Below, one piece after another: positions 9,101-17,264 of a stretch of DNA of 41,255 bases. Position numbers and translations under genes: made by a program. The first letter of the stretch is position 1; each line of letters starts with the position of its first letter. Location of the stretch: NCBI GenBank assembly GCA_964563105.1, contig CAZLXM010000027.1, positions 1 through 41,255 on the forward strand, read 5' to 3'. The notes beneath the pieces are model-generated. The model worked only from the letters and a program-made list of their open reading frames with translations. It searched no databases and was not told the DNA's origin. The stretch is from CAYVTV01 sp964563105. Its GTDB lineage: Bacteria; Bacteroidota; Bacteroidia; Bacteroidales; GCA-2748055.

Positions 9101-12100
9101 TTGGGTTCCCTGAAATGCTTACTTTGTTCCCTTTATTATCATAAATTACAAATACGCTATTTATATCCACATTTGAACCGATTTGGCGCATCGCATCATT
9201 TCTGGCTTGTTTTGCCTGTTGGAAAACTTCCAGGTCGATCTCAAAACGATTTTCCGCGGGCCAGACTATAAGCCGGTCTACATCATCGTTACCATTATAT
9301 CTGCCGGGAGGGGTAACCTTTAAAGGTACTTCATACTCATAAAAGTTGCCTTTATAGTCTGATCCAAGACGAATAAATGCAGCCAGTTCATGATCGTAAA
9401 GTATTTTTCCGGGAATTGCTTCTGCATGTGCTTCCATTTCAATTTTTCTGTACTGCCTGATATCAAGGTTCACATTTTTATATGCAGCCCTTGCATCACC
9501 ATCATCCAGATCATTTACTTTTAAAACAATCGATTGTTCATTCAATTGACGCAATTGAGGCTGGGCAGGGTCAATAACCCTTGTAATTCCCGGAGGGAGA
9601 ATATAATTTACCGGTTCTTTGCCTGCATTTTCTTCAATATTTACTGCAGAGATATCAAAACTCCCAACAGGTGGTTCCTGTCCTGTCCAGCTTTCACCTC
9701 CTTCAGTAAGATCAAAATTATATTTTCTCCATTCCCCCCTGACAAGATGAAGTTTTGCAAAACGCAGTATAACGGAATCTTCAAAATTAGTCAGATACAT
9801 TCTGATAAAGCGGATAGATTTAAAGTCCTGAATATCCCCGACCTTTTTGTTGTATCCGTAAATTGGCACTCTAAACTGGTACCAGTTGACTACAGATTTG
9901 GTCCCGTTTACAAAAGAAGCTTCATTTCGTACTTTATCAACTATAAAGTTTTTTCCCGGTTCAAGGTCTTCAGGCCGCATACTGATACGATAGGAAAAGA
10001 AGCTTTCATTCTCATTGAGTGTATTATCTCTGTTAATATCTTCAGTGTTTGGCAGTGTTGAACCTGTTGTAGGGTATGATTCAGTTGATTGTTCAGCTGT
10101 CTGACTGTTTCCCTCAGGTCCGTTATAATGTTTATATCGTTCAAGGATACCCGTTTTATCACGATCATAATCTGATCCCCTATAGTAATGAAAATTATCG
10201 CTTGAGGGGTCAGTTTCCAGTTGAGCATATGCTTCCGGAGTAAGGATATTTTTCATTGTTTCCAGGAAATCTTTAAAAAATGAACGTTCATCATTATCAG
10301 CTAATCCGTCTAATCCAATATCCTGATACTTTCGTGATTCCGGTTCATAATTGAAAGCAGGTACCAGTGATTGTACACGGGGGACCCGTCCCCATACTGT
10401 TGTATCAACGAGGCTTACTTCTGCGGTTGAAGGAAGTCCGTTTTCAAATGCTTTTCTTCCATCTTTAAGGACATCTTCTGAAATATTTCCGAGGTTGAAA
10501 TAAAGATCTCCTCCTTTGTGGTTTTCATCATAAACAAAGGGGTCCATGAGCCAGAATTCAATAAATTCAATATTTGAAGCTTCAAAATCACTGGAAACAA
10601 CCTCACGCATCACACCCCCCCAACGTTTATCAGGTTCCTGCAAGGATCCATCCGAATTTATCTTTTCAGTATCATAATTATAGGGTCCCCTTTCCCTGGG
10701 ATAAAAAGCCAGGTTCAAAACCGAAATATTTGTTGGAATACCGCTTGGAGTCTCTTTTTTCGGGAAAATATCTTTTTCAAAAACTTCCCGGACAAAATGA
10801 GTGGATTGTTCATCGGGATTTTCCTTTAAATGAGATGGGGTATATACAGTATTTCTTAGAAATAACGGGTCAATATAATACCATGCAAGCTTTGCCCTGT
10901 TAAAACCATATCTGAGATCATTACTTTGCTTTGCTTCCGGAAAGTTATCAGTAGGAGTGGAGGAAAGTGACCAGGCAGAAAATTGCTTCAAATCAATGGT
11001 AGTTTCACTTCCTTCAAAATCATCAATGTATGCATTTCCTTTTTTCTCAATGGCACGGGAATGCCCCGGGATCAAATGAGCAAATTCTCCGGTGAAAGTA
11101 ATAGTTGAGGGTTCTTTTGCATCCAGTAAGGGGATTTTATCAATTACATTGGTAAGCCACTGTGAGCGTGTACTGAAAGATGAGTTTAAACCCCAGATAG
11201 TGTTTGATATTGGCTCATCACCGATATTTACTTTTTGAGTAAGGGGCCTTTCTGTAAGGTTGAGAACTGTTCCCCCGATATTAAAATTATCTGTGATTTT
11301 GTAATCCAAATGTGTTCCAACCAGCGTTTTTGTTTGAATATTGAAAAGTGTATTACTTTCCAGGGATATTCTGACAGGAGTGCCTGATTCAAGCAGGCCC
11401 TGATTAATGATCGTTACTCTTCCCAGAGTATAGTCTACTGTATAATCAACATTTTCATTAAGCTCCCTTCCTCCTGCAGTTACTTTAACAGACCCGCGGG
11501 GAACATTCATGGCATTCAACATGATCTCTGAACCTGAAGCTGATTTATAATAACCTGCAATTTTGTATTTATTCTTTTCTGCAATTTGCTGTGCTTTTGT
11601 TTTTGTTGAATCGTATAATTCTTTGAAAACATATCTGTTAATAATAACAGGGTCATTTCCAAGATGTTCAATGATAATATTTTCGAGATCTTTGCCAAAA
11701 GGTTCCAGGACAGGAAAAATTACCCTGCCGGTTGATGAGATTATTGTATATCCTTCTATAAAGTCAAATTGCCCGTCAGGATATGGATCTTTGTTTGAGT
11801 TAAGGTTATCGAGATTTAAAAGCCGGAGTAAAATTCGTTTATTCAATTCACCTTCAGGAATATAATTAATTGCATTACCTGTTTTATCGTCCTGATACAG
11901 TACTTCAAGGGAGAAGTCCTGAGGGTTAACCTGAAAGGCCCCTATTGCATAAACATTTTTCATCATAAGCTTCCAAAAAGGAGATGCCGGGGTAAGGTTA
12001 GTTCCTTTGATAAGTTTGAGGAATAATGTATTTGGTGCACTTATCCCCGATGATGAGCTCATTTCTCCAACCCTGTAAGTTTTGCCATTATATGTATACT

Positions 12101-13532
12101 CATATGCAACTGCAAGTATTTCATCTGCATTTAATGCAGTATTCAATGAAATGTATCCCAGTTTTGAATTAAATGAATATTCTCTTTCAGTAAGTCTCCT
12201 GGCATTTTCAATTTTTTCATAATCTCTTCCAAGATTAAAATCGGGTTCCAAAGGCTGAAATATATTTGTAACTTCATTAACACTTCTAATGCCGGAATAA
12301 GGGCCTTCACTCATTATACTATAAAGATCATTAAGTTCATTTCTGGGGTGATTTCCTTCTTCTGCCGGATTGCGGCTGAAAAGCGGGGAGAAAGGCTTTG
12401 CTTCTCCAATATCATTAAAAGCCAGAATATTCCTTGCTTCTTCAAAATTGCTTGATTTGTTGGTGATCCAGACCTCAATTCTGTTTATTGTAATGCCGGA
12501 GTTTATAACGGGAAGATTTTCGAGTGCCCGGTTATAATTATCCCTGAAGTATTCAGAAATAAAGAAATGTCTGTTTGCATCATAATTATCGGCTGTTACA
12601 GAGAATTCATTTAATTGTGCGCCTCCCTGAATATCAATAACTGAGGTTTCTCCTTTTTGCTGTGAAAAGACATTGGTAACTGTCAGCTTTCCAAACTGCA
12701 TTTCAGTTTTTAATCCAAACAGACTCTGACTTCCTGTTATAAGTGAACCTGAGAGTGGCAGCGACACATTTCCTGCTTCAATCTTTTTTATTATTTCATC
12801 TTCTTTTCCTGAATATTCCAGTTTAGTCCGGTTTTCAAAATCAAAAGTAGCTTCAGTATTGTAATTAACATCCAGTTTCATCTTATCTCCAATATTTCCT
12901 GCAACATTCATCAATATTTTTTCTTCAAAATTAAAGGAAGGGGTTCGCCTTAAACGTTCACTGATTGTCGGGTTTTCAATTTTTGACATATTGAAACCAA
13001 AAATAAGCTCTGCACTTCCTGCAGGTGTGATATTTATGACGTTTGTACCGAAAACTCTGTCGAATGCTTCTCCGCCTATATTCAAACTGGGAATAAACCC
13101 TTTTTGTGCCTGAATGTTTTCACTCTTTGATTTTAAATACCAGTACTCCTTTTTGCCCTCATTGAGCTGATATTCCTGAAATTCTTTGAAAGTCATTGTT
13201 TGAGTGGGACGATAATTAAAATTCCCTATTTTTTCGGTAAAATAATATTGCTTTGTAACGGGGTCATATTCAATGACTCTCTTTATATTTGAGGGAGATC
13301 GAAGATAAAGGGGTGATTCCGGTGGTGAATCATAATAAGAATAATTGGCTTTGTCAGAAAAAGGGAATTTAAGTTCAAGCGTATCAGGAGGCTGAGATTT
13401 TATTTCAATTTGAGTTAGTTTAAAAAATAGAAATGCATTCCTGTAATCTTTTTCTGCAGATAAACTGCAGATGAAAAGAAACAGGAGCAGAAATATTGCC
13501 GAAACTGATTTGTATGAAAATCTTTTTTTCAA
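6138..13532 (-). CDS. sprA: SprA/SovA, type IX secretion system outer-membrane translocon
   Basis: This is the giant outer-membrane beta-barrel through which proteins with type IX C-terminal signals cross the outer membrane. In gliding relatives it is also needed for SprB-dependent motility. The 2464 residues match the family's usual size. The N-terminus is a Sec signal peptide (KSVSAIFLLLFLFICSLSA). The body has the long, aromatic-rich, repeated-strand composition of SprA, with segments such as GSAELIFGFNMSKIENP, LNVGG-type plug strands and KSGEIWLNELRLTEF, and it ends in a beta-strand (NIGFSVRFTLVQ) as expected for a barrel. No frameshift is seen across 7.4 kb. It starts 7 bp after the ruvA stop, so the two are probably co-transcribed. 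No other type IX genes lie in the window. Confidence 0.95.
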   Translation of the reverse strand: MKKRFSYKSVSAIFLLLFLFICSLSAEKDYRNAFLFFKLTQIEIKSQPPDTLELKFPFSDKANYSYYDSPPESPLYLRSPSNIKRVIEYDPVTKQYYFTEKIGNFNYRPTQTMTFKEFQEYQLNEGKKEYWYLKSKSENIQAQKGFIPSLNIGGEAFDRVFGTNVINITPAGSAELIFGFNMSKIENPTISERLRRTPSFNFEEKILMNVAGNIGDKMKLDVNYNTEATFDFENRTKLEYSGKEDEIIKKIEAGNVSLPLSGSLITGSQSLFGLKTEMQFGKLTVTNVFSQQKGETSVIDIQGGAQLNEFSVTADNYDANRHFFISEYFRDNYNRALENLPVINSGITINRIEVWITNKSSNFEEARNILAFNDIGEAKPFSPLFSRNPAEEGNHPRNELNDLYSIMSEGPYSGIRSVNEVTNIFQPLEPDFNLGRDYEKIENARRLTEREYSFNSKLGYISLNTALNADEILAVAYEYTYNGKTYRVGEMSSSSGISAPNTLFLKLIKGTNLTPASPFWKLMMKNVYAIGAFQVNPQDFSLEVLYQDDKTGNAINYIPEGELNKRILLRLLNLDNLNSNKDPYPDGQFDFIEGYTIISSTGRVIFPVLEPFGKDLENIIIEHLGNDPVIINRYVFKELYDSTKTKAQQIAEKNKYKIAGYYKSASGSEIMLNAMNVPRGSVKVTAGGRELNENVDYTVDYTLGRVTIINQGLLESGTPVRISLESNTLFNIQTKTLVGTHLDYKITDNFNIGGTVLNLTERPLTQKVNIGDEPISNTIWGLNSSFSTRSQWLTNVIDKIPLLDAKEPSTITFTGEFAHLIPGHSRAIEKKGNAYIDDFEGSETTIDLKQFSAWSLSSTPTDNFPEAKQSNDLRYGFNRAKLAWYYIDPLFLRNTVYTPSHLKENPDEQSTHFVREVFEKDIFPKKETPSGIPTNISVLNLAFYPRERGPYNYDTEKINSDGSLQEPDKRWGGVMREVVSSDFEASNIEFIEFWLMDPFVYDENHKGGDLYFNLGNISEDVLKDGRKAFENGLPSTAEVSLVDTTVWGRVPRVQSLVPAFNYEPESRKYQDIGLDGLADNDERSFFKDFLETMKNILTPEAYAQLETDPSSDNFHYYRGSDYDRDKTGILERYKHYNGPEGNSQTAEQSTESYPTTGSTLPNTEDINRDNTLNENESFFSYRISMRPEDLEPGKNFIVDKVRNEASFVNGTKSVVNWYQFRVPIYGYNKKVGDIQDFKSIRFIRMYLTNFEDSVILRFAKLHLVRGEWRKYNFDLTEGGESWTGQEPPVGSFDISAVNIEENAGKEPVNYILPPGITRVIDPAQPQLRQLNEQSIVLKVNDLDDGDARAAYKNVNLDIRQYRKIEMEAHAEAIPGKILYDHELAAFIRLGSDYKGNFYEYEVPLKVTPPGRYNGNDDVDRLIVWPAENRFEIDLEVFQQAKQARNDAMRQIGSNVDINSVFVIYDNKGNKVSISGNPNLSNIRTIMIGVRNPKAGSNTYPDDMMPKSGEIWLNELRLTEFNQDGGWAANARVTTRLSDFGSLTVAGNTSTPGFGSIEKKVQERSKEQVIQYDVSSSFELGKFFPEKAGITIPVYAGYSESIINPQYNPLDPDIPLRAALKNAANVHERDSIKNIAQDYTRRRSLNLTNVSVRKKQGQPRIYDLANWSASYAYNQVYSRNIATDYYEQRMYRGGLNYNFNARPKNITPLSKIKGFSSPYFRLIKDFNFYYSPSRLSFRTDMNRMYMERKLRNLNNPYLEIEPVFNKDFFWNRYYDMNFDLTRSLKFDFSATNVARIDEPEGRMRRGENDYEAKKDSILQEIYSFGRTIAYNHQFNINYNLPINKIPLLNWLNVSTRYTATYGWDAGPILANPDIDLGNILKNSNTSQINSQINLTTLYNKVPYLKELDQRSRSKAAGTRETPQRTKTLVYVRPNQVLRPDIGRLYTHKLKTENIEVKVTDENGQDVQVKVEVLGENRVRIISPVEVRRANIEIIGKRNLGASPVEFIVDNSLRIITGIKNLNISYSISEGTVLPGYKPGTAIMGMQNFNGIQAPGIAFISGIQDENFALNAFNRGWLSKDSLINAPCLMNNSERFNLRATIEPLSGLRIDLTANRNLAKNLSEFYIADNNGLLPAEDERGKRISGNFSMSYLSWKTAFERIYTKDLDFRSYAFAKLKDEYRQIISQRLAAGYAKETGIFLPDSAGFYEGFGPNSQQVLISAFLAAYGGKDPDKVTLKAFPSIFDMLPNWRLTYDGLSRIEFLKKYFNSISINHAYRSSYNIGQYISNPFENIGFLDNQLNFIPAYDASSVSINEQFSPLFDLNANWKNSLSTRIEFNRSRTLSLSTSNNQVNEMNSKEIIIGTGYRFKEVQLIINQKEYKSDLNARADISIRDNRTVIRKLAEDSDQITAGQRIITLKTTFDYVLSDRFNLRLFFDQRINKPFVSLSYPTSNTNIGFSVRFTLVQ

Positions 13533-13539
13533 AGGTTGG

Positions 13540-14121
13540 TCACAACATTTTCAAAGCTTGCTTTATAAGGTCTTCTACAGATAAAGGTTGATTTTTGTTT
13601 AAAATATTAACAATTATTTTTTCAACCTTCTTTTTTTGAAAGCCTAAAGCAACTAATGCAATTAACGCTTCTTCTTGAATTGTATTGCGTTCAGGTATAA
13701 ATAAATCTGTTGTGCGGGAACCTTTTACTACTTTATCTTTAAGATCAATAATAATCCGTTGGGCAGTTTTTGCGCCAATTCCTTTAACACTCTGTAATGC
13801 ATACACATTTCCTTCTAGTATGGCGAGCTCGGTTTCTTCCGGCCCCAGTGATGAGAGGATCAATCGGGCTGTATTCGCGCCAATGCCACTTACTGTAATT
13901 AATAATCTGAATATATCACGTTCGTATTTGTCTGAAAATCCAAATAGCAGAAATGAGTCTTCACGTATAACTTCATGGATATAAAGCCTGCATTTACCAT
14001 TTTCAGGTATATTTTCGTATGTATGCAGGGAAATATGAATAAAAAAACCGGTATCACCTGATTGTAGTACAATATTGGCAGGTGCCCGCTCAATTATTGA
14101 TCCTTCAATAAATTCATACAT
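13540..14121 (-). CDS. ruvA: Holliday junction branch migration protein RuvA
   Basis: The 193-residue protein binds four-way DNA junctions and loads the RuvB motor for branch migration during recombination and repair. The N-terminal OB-fold (about residues 1-63) begins MYEFIEGSIIERAPANIVLQ. Two helix-hairpin-helix motifs follow: LLITVSGIGANTARLIL near residues 71-87 and LQSVKGIGAKTAQRIIIDLK near 108-127. The C-terminal domain III (about 145-193, EEALIALVALGFQKKKVEKI) is the RuvB-contacting part. Length is normal. It sits between aroA (60 bp upstream) and sprA (7 bp downstream) on the same strand. Confidence 0.95.
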   Translation of the reverse strand: MYEFIEGSIIERAPANIVLQSGDTGFFIHISLHTYENIPENGKCRLYIHEVIREDSFLLFGFSDKYERDIFRLLITVSGIGANTARLILSSLGPEETELAILEGNVYALQSVKGIGAKTAQRIIIDLKDKVVKGSRTTDLFIPERNTIQEEALIALVALGFQKKKVEKIIVNILNKNQPLSVEDLIKQALKML

Positions 14122-14181
14122 AATTAAAAAATTTGTTTAAAATAATTAAAAGAAGTTATATATGTTTTTCTGATATTTTGG

Positions 14182-15411
14182 TTAATCACAGGAAATTGAG
14201 AATCCTGCTTTTTGCAGGTCTTCCCAGTAAAGAGGATATGATTTGTTTACAACTGCAGGTTCATGGATAGTTAGCATGCCTTCTTTCAGGCACATGGGTG
14301 CAATTCCGAGTGCCATACGGTGATCATCATAAGTAAAAATTTCCGGATTAGGGGCGTGTTTTTTACGGACTCCATCCCACTTCATCCATTCACCGTAGGG
14401 ATCCGATTCAATATGCGCACCAAACTTTTGCATTTCCATGATCAATGCTTTGACACGGTTTGTTTCTTTTATCAGCAGTGTTTTTGTACCACGGATATTA
14501 AATGGGATTCTCATTGAAACACATACCGGAACAATGGTTTGTACAAGATCAGGATTAAGGATAAAATCAAAACTGAAAAAATCTGTCCATTTACCTGTTT
14601 TTTTTAATATTGCTCCTTCCGCTGTAAAATTAGTCTCAACACCCAGTTTTTCAAAAATTGTTTTAACGGCAAAATCTCCCTGAATACTATTCTGTTCAAG
14701 CCCTTCAATCATTATTTCAGCCTTTTTTGCCAGGGAAGCAATAGCATACCAATAAGATGCCCCACTCCAGTCGGGCTCAACATTAAATTTTCCGGCTGAA
14801 TATTTTCCGGCTGAAACAATGATCTCATTTTCCTTCCAATGACAGTCAATACCGGCCTTTCTCATTAATTCCAGAGTTAAATTTATATAACTTGCAGAAG
14901 TGGTTTTCCCCTTAAGTTTGATCTTTAATCCATTTTTTAATAAGGGAGCTATCATTATTAAAGCACTGATAAACTGGCTACTGATTGAGCTGTCAACTTC
15001 AACATCCTGGCTTTTAAGCATTCCGCCTTGAATTTTAACAGGGGGATAAGCTTCTTTTTCAAGATATTCTATTGGTGCACCCAGTCTGCGAAGAGTTTCA
15101 ATAAGTTCACCTATCGGCCTGTTTTTCATTCTTTCTGATCCCGTCAGGATTATTTCACCAGGAACTAAAGCATAATAGGCCGCTAAAAACCGCATTGCTG
15201 TTCCGGCATGTCCCACATCTTTAATTATTTCATTATTATTAAGTGCATTAATAACGGCCCTGGTATCATCAGTGGAGGAGATATTTTCGATTATCATTTT
15301 CCTTCCCGATAACTCCGACATTAATAATAAACGATTACTGATACTTTTCGATGCCGGTAAGCGCAGCTTTATATTTATAATCCTGGTTTTATGGGAAATA
15401 GTACAGTACAA
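14182..15411 (-). CDS. aroA: 3-phosphoshikimate 1-carboxyvinyltransferase (EPSP synthase)
   Basis: The 409-residue enzyme joins phosphoenolpyruvate to shikimate-3-phosphate in the shikimate pathway to aromatic amino acids. Visible marks are the substrate-binding LPASKSISNRLLL near the N-terminus, HAGTAMRFLAAYYAL (equivalent of the family NAGTAxR loop), SSQFISALIMIAPLL, IKETNRVKAL in place of the more usual KESDR, and DDHRMALGIAP near the C-terminus. The protein is slightly shorter than the roughly 430 residues of enterobacterial AroA, as is common in Bacteroidota. It is the first gene of the minus-strand aroA-ruvA-sprA-gcvH block. Confidence 0.94.
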   Translation of the reverse strand: MYCTISHKTRIINIKLRLPASKSISNRLLLMSELSGRKMIIENISSTDDTRAVINALNNNEIIKDVGHAGTAMRFLAAYYALVPGEIILTGSERMKNRPIGELIETLRRLGAPIEYLEKEAYPPVKIQGGMLKSQDVEVDSSISSQFISALIMIAPLLKNGLKIKLKGKTTSASYINLTLELMRKAGIDCHWKENEIIVSAGKYSAGKFNVEPDWSGASYWYAIASLAKKAEIMIEGLEQNSIQGDFAVKTIFEKLGVETNFTAEGAILKKTGKWTDFFSFDFILNPDLVQTIVPVCVSMRIPFNIRGTKTLLIKETNRVKALIMEMQKFGAHIESDPYGEWMKWDGVRKKHAPNPEIFTYDDHRMALGIAPMCLKEGMLTIHEPAVVNKSYPLYWEDLQKAGFSISCD

Positions 15412-15427
15412 TGGATTAAATTTATCG

Positions 15428-15435
15428 CAAATATA
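15428..15435 (-). promoter_or_regulatory. candidate -7 box for aroA
   Basis: On the minus strand this reads TATATTTG, a full match to TAnnTTTG, 17-24 bases before the aroA start codon. A transcript from it would have a very short leader. No exact TTTG -33 element is present at the expected distance. Confidence 0.35.
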
Positions 15436-15541
15436 GTGAAAATGAAATCAGCTTAAAACTCCCTGCTTTTTTATATTCATGAAAAACTTATATTTCATTT
15501 TTGGAAAATGAAAATATTATATTCTGCTTGAGAAATATTAT

Positions 15542-15549
15542 TATATTTG
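15542..15549 (+). promoter_or_regulatory. candidate -7 box for the aminotransferase gene
   Basis: TATATTTG matches the Bacteroidota -7 element TAnnTTTG, about 200 bases upstream of the gene at 15747. It overlaps the first two bases of the palindrome at 15548-15561. The -33 element is not obvious. Confidence 0.35.
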
Positions 15550-15561
15550 TTACTAGTAACA
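15548..15561. promoter_or_regulatory. 14-bp perfect palindrome, possible operator
   Basis: TGTTACTAGTAACA is its own reverse complement over all 14 bases. It begins at the last bases of a TAnnTTTG-type box, so it would cover the expected transcription start. That is a typical place for a dimeric repressor site. No regulator gene lies next to it, so the binding protein is unknown. Confidence 0.45.
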
Positions 15562-15746
15562 TAAATGACTATCTCAAAGTGTATAAAATAATCAGTTTAT
15601 ATAGATTTTCATTTTATGTGAATTAATAATCTTAAAAATTAAGACTGATATTTTAAGAAATATTTGTTATTTAAAAAGAAATAAAAATTAAGAAGTTCAA
15701 ATTGAAATATTAAATTATAATAACTCGAAAATAAAATCAAATTAAC

Positions 15747-17066
15747 ATGAAAAATCAGGAAAAAGCTAAATCAGATTTTCGCTATGATACGGGCGAGGCA
15801 AAGGTTCCATGGGCAGCTGTTGGTGAAAGTATATCTATTGAAGACTTATCTTCAATGATAGAATTTCTTATCCCCGGAGATCAAAATAATTCTGCATATA
15901 AAAAACAGCTTGACAAGGTAAGAGAAGAACTTAAAAATTTGTTAGGGGCAGGTCAATATGCATCTAAGCTTACTTTAGGAAATAAGGTAAAGGAATTGGA
16001 AGAAGAGATTAAGAAGTTTCTGAATGTTAAATATGCCTGCTTTATTACTAATGCTACAGCAGGCTTTGAGATCGGTTTAAAGTTTGCGGGTATTCAGCCA
16101 GGCGATGAAGTCATTGCCCCGGCAATAACATTTTTATCAACTGTAGCATATCCCCTTGAAATTGGAGCGAAAGTGGTAATCGCTGATGTTGATCCGATAA
16201 CATTAAATATAAGTCCTGAAGATATCAGACGTAAAATAACCAGTCGTACAAAAGCTATTATGCCGGTTCATCTTGGTGGTTATCCCTGTGATATGGACCA
16301 GATTATGGAAATAGCCCGGGAGTATAACCTGGCTGTTGTTGAAGATGGGGCACATTCATTTGGTGCTTTCTATAAAGGAAAAGCTACAGGGGCTATCGGA
16401 GATTTTGGATCTTTCAGCTTTCATGAAGTAAAAAATATCAATTCCATTGGTGAAGGTGGTATTGTTATAACAAATACTCCTTATGGTGAAAATTTTGCAA
16501 AAAGCCGTTTCGGAGGTTTTGATATTTCCAATCCTATAGAAAATTGGTTATATGATGTAGTGGCCCTTAAAGCTAAGGGAGGGCAATATTTTATGGCCGG
16601 GAATCATTCTGCTACTGAAATCCAGGCTGTAGTTCTTCTAAACCAATTGAAAAGGCTTCCTGACATTATAAAAATAAGGAAAATTAATGCTGAATATTTG
16701 AATGAGAGATTTTCTGAAATTGAGGAGATATTACCCTGTCCACTTGATACAGCAGATATACAAAGTTCATATCATCTTTATTTGTTACAGCTGGATCATA
16801 AGAAGTTGAAAGGAGATATTCAGGATTTTAAACAAAAAATGAATGAAAGAGGAATAATTCAAATACCTCACTTTGCTCCTTTATATCGTTTCTCTTACCT
16901 GAAACAATTGGGACATGATACTGATGCGATGAAAAAGAGTTGTCCGAATGCTGAAGAAGCTTTTCTGCATAAATTTACTCATTTGCCATTATATCCACTT
17001 AGTGATGAGCAGGTGGAATATATGGCGGATAATGTGATAGGGGCGGTGAAGGAGATGAAAAGGTAG
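15747..17066 (+). CDS. DegT/DnrJ/EryC1/StrS family PLP-dependent aminotransferase
   Basis: The 439-residue protein belongs to the fold-type I sugar aminotransferase family, which makes amino sugars from keto sugars using pyridoxal phosphate. The PLP lysine is K229 in FSFHEVKNINSIGEGG. D200 in VVEDGAHSFGA is the aspartate expected to contact the pyridine nitrogen. Other marks are CFITNATAGFEIGLK (cofactor phosphate region), GDEVIAPAITFLSTV, and the C-terminal HLPLYPLSDEQVEYM. An N-terminal stretch of about 45 residues precedes the core, which is somewhat longer than usual. It stands alone, without the nucleotide-sugar synthesis genes that often accompany biosynthetic members, so its substrate cannot be told from context. 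Some members act in sugar catabolism or regulation instead. Confidence 0.88.
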   Translation: MKNQEKAKSDFRYDTGEAKVPWAAVGESISIEDLSSMIEFLIPGDQNNSAYKKQLDKVREELKNLLGAGQYASKLTLGNKVKELEEEIKKFLNVKYACFITNATAGFEIGLKFAGIQPGDEVIAPAITFLSTVAYPLEIGAKVVIADVDPITLNISPEDIRRKITSRTKAIMPVHLGGYPCDMDQIMEIAREYNLAVVEDGAHSFGAFYKGKATGAIGDFGSFSFHEVKNINSIGEGGIVITNTPYGENFAKSRFGGFDISNPIENWLYDVVALKAKGGQYFMAGNHSATEIQAVVLLNQLKRLPDIIKIRKINAEYLNERFSEIEEILPCPLDTADIQSSYHLYLLQLDHKKLKGDIQDFKQKMNERGIIQIPHFAPLYRFSYLKQLGHDTDAMKKSCPNAEEAFLHKFTHLPLYPLSDEQVEYMADNVIGAVKEMKR

Positions 17067-17093
17067 TGACGGGTGACGAGTGACGGGTGACGG
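17066..17093 (+). repeat. 7-bp tandem repeat, four copies
   Basis: Four consecutive copies of GTGACG(G/A) run from the last base of the aminotransferase stop codon: gtgacgg, gtgacga, gtgacgg, gtgacgg. Only one base differs among the copies. It opens a purine-rich spacer unlike the AT-rich surroundings. Confidence 0.85.
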
Positions 17094-17264
17094 AAGAGGG
17101 GGTATGGAAAGAAGGATACCTTGCAAGAAAGAACGAGGCGGGAGGTGAGAATGGCACATGAGAAGAGAAGGGGGGAGGAATGGGAGGAGTGAGAGAAAGG
17201 CGATGGTTTAAGACAGGTTGGGAGGTATAAAAGTATCAGGGCTGAAAAGAAATTAAAGAAGGGG
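17094..17264 (+). other. purine-rich, G-rich intergenic spacer
   Basis: This spacer is dominated by G and A on the plus strand, for example gaagagggggtatgg near its start and ggggggaggaatgggagg near 17170-17190. It contrasts sharply with the AT-rich intergenic DNA elsewhere in the window. Closely spaced G-runs could form a two-layer G-quadruplex on DNA or transcript. No gene is seen in it. Confidence 0.6.

Larger units (their letters stand above)
15412..15746. other. divergent promoter region between aroA and the aminotransferase
   Basis: The 335-bp spacer has no gene. It separates two divergent genes and contains candidate -7 boxes for each side plus a perfect 14-bp palindrome, listed separately. 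The remaining sequence is very AT-rich and I see nothing else in it. Confidence 0.6.

Noticed and set aside
9534..10061. Open frame of 175 codons on the plus strand inside sprA
   Set aside because: It is fully antisense to the well-supported sprA gene, has no family resemblance and its residues look like an arbitrary frame of beta-barrel codons.
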